Counted from the first letter of the stretch, positions 7,601 through 16,041 are shown. The stretch is 36,969 bases of DNA from Granulicatella seriolae (GCF_024543085.1 NZ_JANHNZ010000013.1:1-36969), one strand, 5' to 3'. Translations and numbers: made by a program. Notes: generated by a model from the sequence alone, not told the origin.

Positions 7601-7684
7601 TCTCCAGCTCATCCATTGAAAATAACTGACTACTAAGCTTACTACGCTCCTTCGTCTTAATTTTCAATAGATGAGTTGGAGACT
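7595..7684 (-). terminator. Long hairpin terminator of the PTS/aldolase operon
   Basis: The arms 7601-7625 and about 7659-7684 are complementary over about 25 bases with a few mismatches and a 33-base loop. In the leftward direction the stem ends in GGAGA and runs into TTTTTT (7596-7601). It is placed about 30 bases past the kinase stop. The long loop is atypical for a simple terminator and may hold an additional structure. Confidence 0.65.
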
Positions 7685-7715
7685 CAAATACCTTTACCCA
7701 ACTCTTTTTTCTATC

Positions 7716-8321
7716 CTATAACTCCTGATCAATTTCTTTTAGCAACTGCTCATAGTTCACTTGAGAAAAATCAGTGACATCAACTTCTATCAGTTTACCT
7801 AAACTAAAGTCATTGTATTTCCTATCTGCAATTATGTTTGCAAATTCTTCTTTATTGATCAGATCATCTGCTTGGCTTCTATCAAGTAAACTATCTCCAT
7901 CATGGTAGTGACTCATCACATGGCTTAGGTGCCGTGTCATTTCAACATCTCTAACTTTTCTCCGTTCCCATAACACATCAAATTTGGCTACTAACCGAAT
8001 AGTTATTACTTGATACCCATAACTTGCTGATAGGTCTTCCAACCTACTTCGTTGTTTATCACTAAATGGATATTCTGAAACAATAACTTTTTTCCCAGCA
8101 GACATATACTGTTCCAAAATGGAATAGTAGAATTTCCACACGTCTTGTTCAAGAATGGCTTTTTCTTTCAGCGAGTTGAAACCTACTTTATCAGCATACA
8201 TTTCCTTAATTTCATCTGGGGTGATTAGAAAAAAATCCGAAATGACTTGTCTCATTTTAGTGATAAGGTAGGATTTTCCAGTGGCTGGTGGTCCTGCTAA
8301 TAACATAAGTGTTCGTTTCAT
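7716..8321 (-). CDS. P-loop kinase (AAA_33/zeta-toxin-like fold)
   Basis: 201 residues. The Walker A motif GPPATGKS is at residues 10-17, directly after the first beta strand, as in small-molecule kinases of the AAA_33 group. An Arg-rich lid region follows (VLWERRKVRDVEMTRH, about residues 115-130). It starts one base after the aldolase stop, so translation is almost certainly coupled to the aldolase gene. As the last gene of a PTS operon it could add a second phosphate to a sugar phosphate before aldol cleavage; that is inference. Zeta toxins share the fold, but no antitoxin gene is adjacent. The substrate cannot be read from the sequence. Confidence 0.8.
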   Translation of the reverse strand: MKRTLMLLAGPPATGKSYLITKMRQVISDFFLITPDEIKEMYADKVGFNSLKEKAILEQDVWKFYYSILEQYMSAGKKVIVSEYPFSDKQRSRLEDLSASYGYQVITIRLVAKFDVLWERRKVRDVEMTRHLSHVMSHYHDGDSLLDRSQADDLINKEEFANIIADRKYNDFSLGKLIEVDVTDFSQVNYEQLLKEIDQEL

Positions 8322-8322
8322 C

Positions 8323-9189
8323 TTATTTTCCTAGATTTGTTGGGCTGTCTAAGTTCATGAAGAGTTTAATTTTATGTTGGACAATCTCTTTGACTTTTAA
8401 ATTGGCTGGAATTACGTTATGACGGAGTGATTTGTTGACAGTTGTTTCACCGAAAGAATCTTTGGCAGACTGAGTCCAATTAACAAGTAATTCTGTGCCG
8501 ACATTAAATTTTCTAATGCCATTATTGATGAGTTCAACGTAATCTTCTTCTTTTACACCTGTACCGCCATGAATAACTAAGGGTATATCTACTACGCTGT
8601 CAATTTCTTTGAGCAAAGGAATATTGACTTCAGTTTTACTTTTGAATTGTCCGTGATTAGTACCGATAGCAATTGCTAATGCATCAACACCTGTAGCCTC
8701 TACAAAGTCAACGGCATCTGAAGGTTTGGTGTACACTTTGTCATTTTCTTCCACATGAATGCCTTCCTCAGTTCCACCAATTGTTCCCAACTCACCTTCT
8801 ACACTAACACCATGTTCATGAGCGTATTTAACAACTGCCTGAGTTTTCATGATGTTTTCCTTAAATGGTAAATGAGAACCATCATACATGACTGACGTAT
8901 AACCACTATCGATAGCCTCTTTGATATCATCAAAATCTCTAGCATGGTCTAAATGTAAAACGACATCAACCATTTCTGTGTTGGCTATTTCTTCAACAAC
9001 GGCTACCAAAACACCCATTCCAATATATTTTGCTGTATCTACACTGGTTTGAATAATAATTGGTGCTCCTAATTCCTTAGCCCCACGAATCATCTCCGGT
9101 AGCATTTCAAGATTATGGGCATTAAATGCTCCTACCGTAAAATTCAGTTTTTCTGCTTGGTTTGTTACTTCTTTTAATGTTGTATACAT
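8323..9189 (-). CDS. Class II (zinc) ketose-bisphosphate aldolase
   Basis: 288 residues, the usual length for the FbaA/GatY/KbaY/IolJ family. Family residues are present: catalytic Asp81 and zinc ligand His82 (HLDH), Glu133 in EGELGTIGG, His179 in GTNHGQF and His207 in VIHGGTG, with a phosphate-binding loop at 207-212. It would reversibly split a ketose phosphate into dihydroxyacetone phosphate and an aldehyde. Family members act on fructose-1,6-, tagatose-1,6- or deoxy-inosose phosphates, and the sequence does not decide between them. Its place in a PTS operon points to a catabolic rather than glycolytic role. The next gene starts one base after its stop. Confidence 0.9.
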   Translation of the reverse strand: MYTTLKEVTNQAEKLNFTVGAFNAHNLEMLPEMIRGAKELGAPIIIQTSVDTAKYIGMGVLVAVVEEIANTEMVDVVLHLDHARDFDDIKEAIDSGYTSVMYDGSHLPFKENIMKTQAVVKYAHEHGVSVEGELGTIGGTEEGIHVEENDKVYTKPSDAVDFVEATGVDALAIAIGTNHGQFKSKTEVNIPLLKEIDSVVDIPLVIHGGTGVKEEDYVELINNGIRKFNVGTELLVNWTQSAKDSFGETTVNKSLRHNVIPANLKVKEIVQHKIKLFMNLDSPTNLGK

Positions 9190-9213
9190 GGTCAGGCTCC
9201 CTTTAATTTGAAT

Positions 9214-9615
9214 TTAATTGCTAATAGTGTTATTTCTAGCTATCTGTCTTAATTCATCCATTTTATTCATCCATTTTTCAATGCCATCACCATCACCTTT
9301 GTAGGCAGCCTCTGACCGCTTTTGATTGTAGAGAGACATTAAGGTTTTGAAGCCATCACCAATTGATGGCTTATATGAGAAGCTTTTTTCTAAAGTTGTG
9401 ATAGCTAGATTTGCATCTAAATCAGCTTGAAGAACTCCAATTTCCTCATAGAGTTTAGCCAACTCTATATTATCCGAGCTTTTTTCTAAGCGAGTCAACT
9501 CTTCTTCTTTTTTTGCAATCAATTCTTGTCGTTCTAGCTTTTCTACTTCACTTAATTCCTTTTTTTCTGGAATTGGTTCTGGCTTCTTATCTTTCTTTTT
9601 GAAAAAATCAAACAT
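9214..9615 (-). CDS. Small charged helical protein of unknown function
   Basis: 133 residues. The first 30 are Lys/Pro/Glu-rich (MFDFFKKKDKKPEPIPEKK), followed by a heptad-like charged helix (about 30-75) and a stretch resembling one or two TPR-like helix pairs (about 55-120, with LAKLYEEIGVLQADLDANLAITTLEK split between helices). There is no signal peptide or membrane segment, and no catalytic motif is visible. It lies between the EIIC and aldolase genes with 20- and 24-base gaps, so it belongs to the operon. It may be a scaffold or regulator of the PTS proteins, but no function can be assigned. Confidence 0.7.
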   Translation of the reverse strand: MFDFFKKKDKKPEPIPEKKELSEVEKLERQELIAKKEEELTRLEKSSDNIELAKLYEEIGVLQADLDANLAITTLEKSFSYKPSIGDGFKTLMSLYNQKRSEAAYKGDGDGIEKWMNKMDELRQIARNNTISN

Positions 9616-9635
9616 GTAAGTACCTCCTTACAAGA

Positions 9636-10925
9636 TTAGAATGCTTTTAGAAGTGGACTTAAGAACCATGCATATAGTAAGGCAGCAACAACAGTATCAA
9701 CGTCTGTGGCTGTTGCATTGATAAAGCCCATACTGTTAAATATAGTTACCAACAAGGCTGGCAATAAGGTAATGAAGAATCCATGTGCAATACCACCAAT
9801 AATAGCACCACGTCTACCACCAACTTGATTCCCGAAAATTCCAGCTGTTCCTCCTGCAAAGAAGTTGGTTAGCATACCAGGTAAGATCATTGCTAGTCCA
9901 AATACTGGTAGGACAAACATGGCAATGATAGAACCAATTGTTGTTGTAATAAATCCTAAGATGACTGCATTAGGACTATAGGGGAAAAATACTGGGCAAT
10001 CCAAAGCAGGAATAGCGTTTGGAACAATCTTCATAGCAATTCCTCTAAATGCTGGAACAATCTCAGCTAGTAATAAACGAACCCCAGCGAGTAAGACATA
10101 AACCCCAACCACAAATTGAATAGATTGGATAAAAGCAAACATCAAATAGTTTTGTGAACCAGATAAGGTTGAGCCAAACTCAGATCCAGCAATAGCCGCT
10201 GTAATCACAAAGAGCGGAACCATAACCACCATCAGTGACAAGTAGGTATCTTGTAAGAATTCAAAGGCTTTTGGTAATTTAATATCTTCAATAGACTTTT
10301 TGTTTTCACCTTTTTCTCCAAAAATATAAGCGACACCCGCTTCAAACATATAACCAATGGTACAAAAATGTCCTAAGGCAATATCATTTGAACCAGTAAC
10401 TTTTCGAATAATAGGTTGAGCAATTGCCGGCATAGCTACTGCAAATACCCCACCAACAAAACCACCGACTAAGATTAAGACGAAACCACGTAGACCTGCA
10501 AAATAGCCAAAAACTGTTGTCATGGTTGCCATCCATAAGATTGCTTGACCAGTTAGGAAGATGTATTTCCATTTTGTAAATCGTGCAATGATAATATTAA
10601 AGATGAAGATAGCCAGGAAGGTTAAGGCAATATCACTCCCTAGACCAAGCTGGTTCATTGCTTGACCATTAATAGCTTCTATAGAAGGAATAATCCCTTG
10701 CATAGCGAAACCTTCTGTAAAAATCTGACCAAAATAGATTAGACTTCCGACAATAATTCCTGAACCAGCACTTAATACCTGAAATCCAAGTAAGGTTTTA
10801 AACGTACCCGTAATAATCTGGCCAAAGGATTTTTTCTGAAGTGCCAAACCGAGTAATGCAATTAAACTAATGGTGATTGAAGCTTCTGTTAAAATGTTAT
10901 CGATAATAAAATTAATAATATCCAT
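9636..10925 (-). CDS. PTS EIIC, ascorbate (UlaA/SgaT) type
   Basis: 429 residues with about 11 membrane segments. The segment CPVFFPYSPNAVILGF (about residue 310) and the GNQVGGRRGAIIGG loop near the C-terminus are characteristic of the UlaA/SgaT family, TC 4.A.7. It forms the membrane channel that imports the sugar during phosphorylation by its EIIB. The gene is 20 bases after EIIB. UlaA itself moves L-ascorbate, but the operon lacks UlaG lactonase and the UlaD/E/F enzymes, so another substrate is likely. Confidence 0.9.
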   Translation of the reverse strand: MDIINFIIDNILTEASITISLIALLGLALQKKSFGQIITGTFKTLLGFQVLSAGSGIIVGSLIYFGQIFTEGFAMQGIIPSIEAINGQAMNQLGLGSDIALTFLAIFIFNIIIARFTKWKYIFLTGQAILWMATMTTVFGYFAGLRGFVLILVGGFVGGVFAVAMPAIAQPIIRKVTGSNDIALGHFCTIGYMFEAGVAYIFGEKGENKKSIEDIKLPKAFEFLQDTYLSLMVVMVPLFVITAAIAGSEFGSTLSGSQNYLMFAFIQSIQFVVGVYVLLAGVRLLLAEIVPAFRGIAMKIVPNAIPALDCPVFFPYSPNAVILGFITTTIGSIIAMFVLPVFGLAMILPGMLTNFFAGGTAGIFGNQVGGRRGAIIGGIAHGFFITLLPALLVTIFNSMGFINATATDVDTVVAALLYAWFLSPLLKAF

Positions 10926-10945
10926 TTCCTTACCCCTCCAAATGT

Positions 10946-11251
10946 TTAGATAATTTCCATTTCTTTTAGAATTGGTGTAATTTTTTCTTCAATTTCTACT
11001 TTTGACACAATATTTTTCAAATAGACAAGCTTTGTTTTCGATTCATCGATTGAATATTTTTCAAATTGTGAACGAAAATTTTCTGCAGTAATAATCAAAT
11101 CAGCTTTCATCGATACTGCTGATGAGATATCTGTATGTTCTAGATTAGCATCTACCCCTAGTTTGTTTAACACATCTTCCGTTGACATTTGTGCAGCAAA
11201 GCTACTTCCTAAGCCAGCACCACAGACAAATAATATTGTTATATTCTTCAT
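10946..11251 (-). CDS. PTS EIIB, ascorbate/lactose-like (UlaB/SgaB type)
   Basis: 101 residues. The phosphocysteine is Cys10 in FVCGAGLGSS, the P-loop of EIIB proteins of the ascorbate/galactitol group. It receives phosphate from an EIIA and passes it to the sugar bound by EIIC. The start is the ATG at 11249-11251 with GAGG upstream; an earlier in-frame start would add 16 basic residues without homology to the family. The only EIIA domain in sight is fused to the upstream regulator. Confidence 0.9.
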   Translation of the reverse strand: MKNITILFVCGAGLGSSFAAQMSTEDVLNKLGVDANLEHTDISSAVSMKADLIITAENFRSQFEKYSIDESKTKLVYLKNIVSKVEIEEKITPILKEMEII

Positions 11252-11325
11252 TACTTTTCCTCTTTTCCTTTTTTTCACTCTTTGAGTGTCTTGCAACAAT
11301 CACCTCCAATTTGAGATGTGCCTTC

Positions 11326-13404
11326 TTACATTTGGTACAAAATCTTTTGAAACTCTTCTTTACTAGTTGCTTCTGTCAATTTTTGCACTTTTTCCTCATC
11401 ATGAATGAGCTCAATCAAGTTCTTCATAATATTCAAATGAGAATAGCTATCGACTGCTGCTAGACAAAAGATAATTTTTACTGGGTCATTTCCATCATGA
11501 CCAAATTCGATTGGTTCTTTCAATGTCAACACACTTACTCCTAATTTATTCACTCCCTCCTCTGGTCTAGCATGGGCTAATGCCAAGTGTTTTCCTATTA
11601 CGATATAAGGGCCATATTCTTTTACAGAATCGATCATGGCAGTAATGTATCGTGGTTCAATAACTTGTGATGTTACTAACGGCTTAGCGACTTCTTCGAT
11701 TGCCTCCTCCCAATTAGTAGCAGGAACATTTAAACGTATTCCTGATTCACTTAATACATCTTCTAGCATAGGCTGTATCTCCTCTTGATTAATTTTGAGC
11801 TGGTGATTTGTAAACGTTTGGACAACTTTTTGGTAAATATCCCCGCTTACTTGACCACCACTCTGTTCGATAATAGTCAATATTGAAAATAGTAAGTTTG
11901 TTCCATTTCTGGGTTTATTAATCACTCTTCGTAGATGTCGGTGTTCCGTTAAATACTGATTGATACGGATTTTATCTTGTTCAAGTAAGATAGGATTTAA
12001 TAATAAGGTCGGTAATATAACTTCTTCCAATCGAACAGTAGAAAATACTAGATCGACATCTAATTTTTTTAGTACTGATAATTCCCTTGAACTCAGCACT
12101 GCAATGACTTCAATATTGAACAACTCTTTTAAGTTTTCTGCCAATAAATGAGCAGTAGCTGTTCCATGATTGCAAATGACTGCAATCTTGTAGATATATT
12201 CTAATTCTTGATTGATACGACTTTCGGAAGTGGAAAAATATATGGTTAAAAAGGCAATTTCATCCAATGTTATTTTTTGTCTGGCCACTTCTTCAATTGC
12301 TGGTGCAAACCTGACAACTGAGTCATAGATTTCTGGGTAATTACTAGCAATGTTGTCCTTGAGTGGATTGATAACTTGAACATTGGTTTTCATTCGGTGC
12401 AGTAAGCCTGTTAGGTGTTTATATAATCCTTCATAAAGAAGTTCTTCCCTACGACTAAAAGGAATTTTTGTTTCCTTCTCAACATGTTGGATAAGTTGAA
12501 GGGTTAATAACTGAGCCTGAACCCATTCAATGGAGTTTGTCATATCCTTTTTATTGAAGCTTTCTAATATGAACGATAAATATTTTCTTTCATTTTGAGA
12601 ACAGTCTAGATTGAAATCTAAGATCACTTTATCTACAAAATGAAGCATTTCTGATTCATTTATCATGGCATCATCTGATAACGTATTGGCTATTGTATTT
12701 CCTAAACTTAAACGACTTATCCAAATTGATGTAAATAATAGTATTTGCTTGCGATAAACATTCTCTTCTCTGGAAGAAATCATTTGATCGTAAATCATGT
12801 CTAATTGGTAAAAGGTTTGTCGTGGCATATAAGTAAATAAAATTTTGTCAAAAATACTTTCATCAACTTCATCCAGTTGATAATCGGTAACACCAAGAAA
12901 TTTTACAATAATGTCATACAGCATTGTTCTAACGGTTCGTTCTACGCCACTTAAAACAATGCCTTGTTTTGGAATAGAAACAACATCAATATTGTATTGT
13001 CTCAATAGATAACGGACACGTCTCATATCATCATCCATGGTACTTTTTGAAACCTGATATTCTATTTCTTTTTCATATACATACATTGGCTTTTGACCAA
13101 GACCACTAGCTAAAATAAGATCAAATTGTCTTTCTTCTGGTGTTAAATAGATTGAATCTCTTAGATTTTCAATAGTGGTTAATAATTCTTCTTTTTGTTT
13201 CTTATTAACCACTAACCTTAATCCCTTACCTCGGATAGTTTTGATTGGCTCAAGGTCTTGTTGTTGTAGGAACGTGTTTATTTCGTTGACTTCATTTCTA
13301 AGTGTTCGACTACTGACTTGAAACTCTTTGGATAGCAATTCAAAAGTGATTTCATCTTGATGATTAATAAAAAACTTGATGATCTGAATTGTTCGCTCCC
13401 TCAT
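11326..13404 (-). CDS. BglG/MtlR-type PTS-controlled transcription regulator with EIIB- and EIIA-like domains
   Basis: 692 residues. Domains in order: N-terminal winged helix (about 1-65), second HTH region (about 85-150), two PRD domains (about 180-400; YKHL in PRD2), an EIIB-like domain with Cys in VICNHGTATAHLL (about 410-490), and a C-terminal EIIA-like domain (about 545-692) with the expected phospho-His in ALAHARPEEGV. It should activate this operon according to its phosphorylation by HPr and EIIB. One PRD2 His position is Tyr (LTIYFS). As first gene of the operon it may also supply the EIIA function. The start has GGAGGTGAAGAA upstream. Confidence 0.9.
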   Translation of the reverse strand: MRERTIQIIKFFINHQDEITFELLSKEFQVSSRTLRNEVNEINTFLQQQDLEPIKTIRGKGLRLVVNKKQKEELLTTIENLRDSIYLTPEERQFDLILASGLGQKPMYVYEKEIEYQVSKSTMDDDMRRVRYLLRQYNIDVVSIPKQGIVLSGVERTVRTMLYDIIVKFLGVTDYQLDEVDESIFDKILFTYMPRQTFYQLDMIYDQMISSREENVYRKQILLFTSIWISRLSLGNTIANTLSDDAMINESEMLHFVDKVILDFNLDCSQNERKYLSFILESFNKKDMTNSIEWVQAQLLTLQLIQHVEKETKIPFSRREELLYEGLYKHLTGLLHRMKTNVQVINPLKDNIASNYPEIYDSVVRFAPAIEEVARQKITLDEIAFLTIYFSTSESRINQELEYIYKIAVICNHGTATAHLLAENLKELFNIEVIAVLSSRELSVLKKLDVDLVFSTVRLEEVILPTLLLNPILLEQDKIRINQYLTEHRHLRRVINKPRNGTNLLFSILTIIEQSGGQVSGDIYQKVVQTFTNHQLKINQEEIQPMLEDVLSESGIRLNVPATNWEEAIEEVAKPLVTSQVIEPRYITAMIDSVKEYGPYIVIGKHLALAHARPEEGVNKLGVSVLTLKEPIEFGHDGNDPVKIIFCLAAVDSYSHLNIMKNLIELIHDEEKVQKLTEATSKEEFQKILYQM

Positions 13405-13425
13405 TTCTTCACCTCCGATGATTTC

Positions 13426-13500
13426 ATTATATAGTTGATTAAAAAAATATATCAGTAGAGATTGTTGCCATATAAGTTTGCAAGAATGTAAGCGTTATTT
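13426..13500 (-). promoter_or_regulatory. Promoter region of the PTS/aldolase operon
   Basis: On the minus strand TATAAT (13426-13431) has a weak -35 TGATAT (13449-13454) at 17-base spacing. A weak -35 fits an activated promoter. Upstream at 13487-13500, TGTAAGCGTTATTT matches 12 of 14 positions of the catabolite-response consensus TGWAANCGNTNWCA. Both the activator and CcpA readings are inference. Confidence 0.5.
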
Positions 13501-13511
13501 ATTTTTTCCAA

Positions 13512-13548
13512 CAAAAAAACACCAACCAATCAACCGATTAGCTGGTGT
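13512..13548 (-). terminator. Terminator after jag
   Basis: ACACCAGCTAATC pairs with GATTGGTTGGTGT apart from a three-base internal loop. A TTTTTTT tract follows in the leftward direction, a few bases after the jag stop. Confidence 0.85.
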
Positions 13549-13555
13549 CATAAAT

Positions 13556-14368
13556 TTATTCTGCAATCTCAACCACCAAATAACGGTGAGGTTCTTTTCC
13601 TTCTGAATGGGTTGAAATGCGTTTGTTTTGACTAAGGTGTGCGTGAATTTGTTTGCGTTCATAGGCTGGTAGTGGTTCTAAGAAAACAGGTTGTTTGGTT
13701 CTTAGTACTTTGCTGGCAGTACGGTTGGCAATATCTTTTAGAATATCGCTTCTGCGTTGACGGTAGTCACCCACGTCAACTAAGACTGAAATCCGTCCAC
13801 GAACATAACGTTGAACCAATACTTGCGTCAAACTTTGTAGTGAGTTAACGATTTTACCATGTTTTCCGATCAGTAAGCCTGGTTTGTCGCTTTCGAGTCT
13901 GAAAACTACGCTACCTTTTTCTTCTTCAATAGTTACTGTAGCAGGAGCCCCGTAAACATTAGCAATATCTTCCAAGTAACGGCTAGTAACAAGAAGTGCT
14001 TCTTGGTAGCCACCAGAAATTTCTGCTGGACGTTCGTGATCGGTGTCTTCCTCGTCCTCTTCTTCCTCGTCTAGTTCAACGATTTCTTCTTCAAGGTCAA
14101 GCTCTTGGCTTTCTTCGGCAGCAGCAACAATCTGGTCAACGGCGTCTTGCGTGACTTCCATGGTTAAGTCGCTAGCTTCTTCGATAGGCAAGTCTTCTTT
14201 CAAACGCAGCTCAACCACCGCATTCTTCTTCCAAAAACCAAAAATTCCCTTTTTTGCATCCGAAATAACTGTAATATCCACTTCATTTGCTTGTGCATTC
14301 AACTGATTCAAGCCTTTTTGAATGGCCTTATCCACAGTCGTATCACTAATCCTAATTAAGTTCGACAT
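13556..14368 (-). CDS. jag: RNA-binding protein Jag/KhpB
   Basis: 270 residues from the preferred ATG (14366-14368), which has AAAGG at suitable spacing; an ATG nine bases earlier overlaps that site. Domain order is an N-terminal Jag_N region (about 1-50; KKGIFGFWKK), a very acidic linker (about 90-115), a KH domain (about 125-200, with GLLIGKHGK), and an R3H domain (about 205-265, with HAHLSQNKRISTHSEG). In streptococci KhpB binds RNA with KhpA and affects elongation and division. It follows yidC as in most Firmicutes. The usual downstream gene mnmE is not present. Confidence 0.95.
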   Translation of the reverse strand: MSNLIRISDTTVDKAIQKGLNQLNAQANEVDITVISDAKKGIFGFWKKNAVVELRLKEDLPIEEASDLTMEVTQDAVDQIVAAAEESQELDLEEEIVELDEEEEDEEDTDHERPAEISGGYQEALLVTSRYLEDIANVYGAPATVTIEEEKGSVVFRLESDKPGLLIGKHGKIVNSLQSLTQVLVQRYVRGRISVLVDVGDYRQRRSDILKDIANRTASKVLRTKQPVFLEPLPAYERKQIHAHLSQNKRISTHSEGKEPHRYLVVEIAE

Positions 14369-14456
14369 CCTATTCATCCTTTCAAATGACCATATTCCAT
14401 ACCATATGGTTGTTCTTTAGGCTAATTATAACGAAATCTTAGCCAAGTACCTAATC

Positions 14457-15287
14457 CTAGCGTTTATTGCGTTTCTTTCTCGGCTGACGAGCTTTTTCCA
14501 GCGCTCTCTTGCGTTGACGTTCTGCTTCAGCCAATGCTTCTTGTTCTGCTTGGAATTTAAATGGATTGTTCATTAACAGTGTTTGTGCAGCAGAGAAGAT
14601 ATTTCCGACTACCCAGTAAAGCGCCAAGGCACTAGGTAAGGAGAGAGAAATAAAGAAAATCATGGCTGGCATAAAGTAAAGCATCAACTTACCTGCACCA
14701 CCAGTATCTTGCATTTTCATGGTCAACCAGCTAGTCAGGAAAGTAAAGACAGCTGCTAAGAATGGCAATACAAAATATGGATCTGGAGAACCTAAGTGCA
14801 ACCATAAGAAAGTTCCAGTTTTTAAGACTTCTGTACGGCTGATAGCTTGGTACAAGGCGATCATGACGGGCATTTGCACCAATAAAGGCAAGCAACCTGC
14901 ATATTGATTAACGCCTTCTCGTTGGTAAAGAGCATTGATTTCCTCTTGCAATCTAGCTTGAGTTTCACGGTCCCTAGAGCTATATTGCTCACGCAACTGC
15001 TTAATTTTTGGTTGTAAAATGGCGGTTGCACGAGTTGTTTTGTATTGGAAATACATAAGCGGTAACATGACGATTCTGGTGATAATGGTAAAGATGATAA
15101 TCCCCATACCATAAGAACTACCAAAAATTTCTGATAACCAAACAATAAATTGAGAAAAATTATAAATAATGCCTTTGTCCCAGAAACCTGTGCTGGCTTC
15201 TGTGATTGGTGAGGTAGAACACGCTGCTAAGAACAAGGATAAACTTGCAATGAGCAATGTCAGCTTAGTACGCTTCTTATTTTTCAA
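14457..15287 (-). CDS. yidC: Membrane protein insertase YidC (lipoprotein form)
   Basis: 276 residues. A lipoprotein signal ends in LAAC, so Cys23 would be lipidated after cleavage, as in YidC1/SpoIIIJ. The OXA1 core of five membrane segments covers about 40-250, with a conserved Arg in the first core segment region (TRIVMLPL) that forms the hydrophilic groove. The tail (about 250-276) is very basic (RKRALEKARQPRKKRNKR), which contacts ribosomes in this family. It inserts membrane proteins alone or with SecYEG. It starts 15 bases after the rnpA stop and is cotranscribed with it. Confidence 0.95.
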   Translation of the reverse strand: MKNKKRTKLTLLIASLSLFLAACSTSPITEASTGFWDKGIIYNFSQFIVWLSEIFGSSYGMGIIIFTIITRIVMLPLMYFQYKTTRATAILQPKIKQLREQYSSRDRETQARLQEEINALYQREGVNQYAGCLPLLVQMPVMIALYQAISRTEVLKTGTFLWLHLGSPDPYFVLPFLAAVFTFLTSWLTMKMQDTGGAGKLMLYFMPAMIFFISLSLPSALALYWVVGNIFSAAQTLLMNNPFKFQAEQEALAEAERQRKRALEKARQPRKKRNKR

Positions 15288-15302
15288 TGAAAACCCTACT
15301 TT

Positions 15303-15659
15303 CTATTCAATTTCAAATTCTTTTGGTAATAATTTTGCCAATTTTAAAACATGGACCAAACTTTTTTTGATGTCATGAAAGGACATCTCTGCCACTGGTT
15401 TGCGGGCAATAATTACAAAATCAACTTCCGGACTAAGATGAGCCTTCAACTCAAAGAGAGATTGACGAATGCGTCGCTTAATAAAATTCCGTTTGACAGC
15501 ATTTCCAAGTTTTTTTCCTACTGACAAGCCCACTCGAAAGTGTTTTTGCTGTGCTTTAGGATAGACATAGACCACAAACTGGCGGTTAGCCGTTGAGTGT
15601 CCCTGCCGGAAGACTAATTGGAAATCTTTTTCTCGTTTAACTCTATAGGACTTCTTCAT
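15303..15659 (-). CDS. rnpA: Ribonuclease P protein component
   Basis: 118 residues, normal length. It starts MKKSYRVKREKDF and carries the RNR-type signature region around VGKKLGNAVKRNFIKRRIR. It binds the RNase P RNA and helps it remove tRNA 5' leaders. The ATG at 15657-15659 is preferred because AGGTGA lies 8 bases upstream; a GTG 12 bases earlier overlaps that site. A terminator separates it from rpmH, so rnpA probably has its own promoter in 15700-15790, but no clear one is seen. Confidence 0.95.
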   Translation of the reverse strand: MKKSYRVKREKDFQLVFRQGHSTANRQFVVYVYPKAQQKHFRVGLSVGKKLGNAVKRNFIKRRIRQSLFELKAHLSPEVDFVIIARKPVAEMSFHDIKKSLVHVLKLAKLLPKEFEIE

Positions 15660-15748
15660 CGTTGGGGTCACCTAATCCATTACTAAACTTCATTTTTAAC
15701 TACTTCCTTATTCTACTATAGTTATGATAGAAGAGAAAGCTGTTTTTA

Positions 15749-15784
15749 CTAGCAAACATGTCCAAGTTACTTGTCGTTTGCTAG
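15749..15784. other. Inverted repeat between rpmH and rnpA
   Basis: CTAGCAAAC (15749-15757) pairs with GTTTGCTAG (15776-15784). Read rightward it is followed by a TTTTTTT tract, like a terminator, but there is no rightward gene. It lies directly beyond the rpmH terminator and may process or stabilise the rnpA leader. Confidence 0.5.
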
Positions 15785-15793
15785 ATTTTTTTG

Positions 15794-15825
15794 AAAAAAA
15801 AAGACCACTGAGACGGTCAGTGATC
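15794..15825 (-). terminator. rpmH terminator touching the stop codon
   Basis: In the leftward RNA GATCACTGA pairs with TCAGTGGTC around a short CCGTC-type loop, followed by nine T. The stem begins at the last base of the rpmH stop codon, an unusually tight arrangement. Confidence 0.9.
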
Positions 15826-15959
15826 TAGGCTGATAATACTTTTCTGCCTTTGCGGCGTCTGCTTGCAATAACTCTACGGCCATTTTTTGTGCTCATACGT
15901 TTACGGAATCCATGAACTTTTTGACGTTTACGTTTTTTAGGTTGGTATGTTCTTTTCAT
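15825..15959 (-). CDS. rpmH: 50S ribosomal protein L34
   Basis: 44 residues, starting [20 protein letters not shown], with the family core [20 protein letters not shown] and ending RKGRKVLSA. It has the usual size and very basic composition, and binds 23S rRNA. Start ATG 15957-15959 has GGAGGTG upstream. It has its own consensus promoter and terminator and lies next to the origin, as in most bacteria. Confidence 0.98.
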   Translation of the reverse strand: MKRTYQPKKRKRQKVHGFRKRMSTKNGRRVIASRRRKGRKVLSA

Positions 15960-16012
15960 ATCTCTTGCACCTCCATCTTTCATCTATCTCTATCTATCAG
16001 ACAGTCTCGTAT

Positions 16013-16041
16013 ATTATATGGAAAACAATACGACTTGTCAA
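16013..16041 (-). promoter_or_regulatory. rpmH promoter
   Basis: On the minus strand TTGACA (16036-16041) and TATAAT (16013-16018) are separated by 17 bases, both perfect consensus. A leader of about 50 bases follows to the start codon. Confidence 0.92.

Noticed and set aside
7716-8321. Zeta-type toxin of a toxin-antitoxin pair
   Set aside because: The fold is similar, but no epsilon-like antitoxin is adjacent and the gene is coupled to an aldolase in a metabolic operon.
14043-14306. Serine-rich open frame opposite jag
   Set aside because: It is the antisense of the acidic Glu/Asp linker of Jag; the poly-Ser results from GAA/GAG codons read in reverse.
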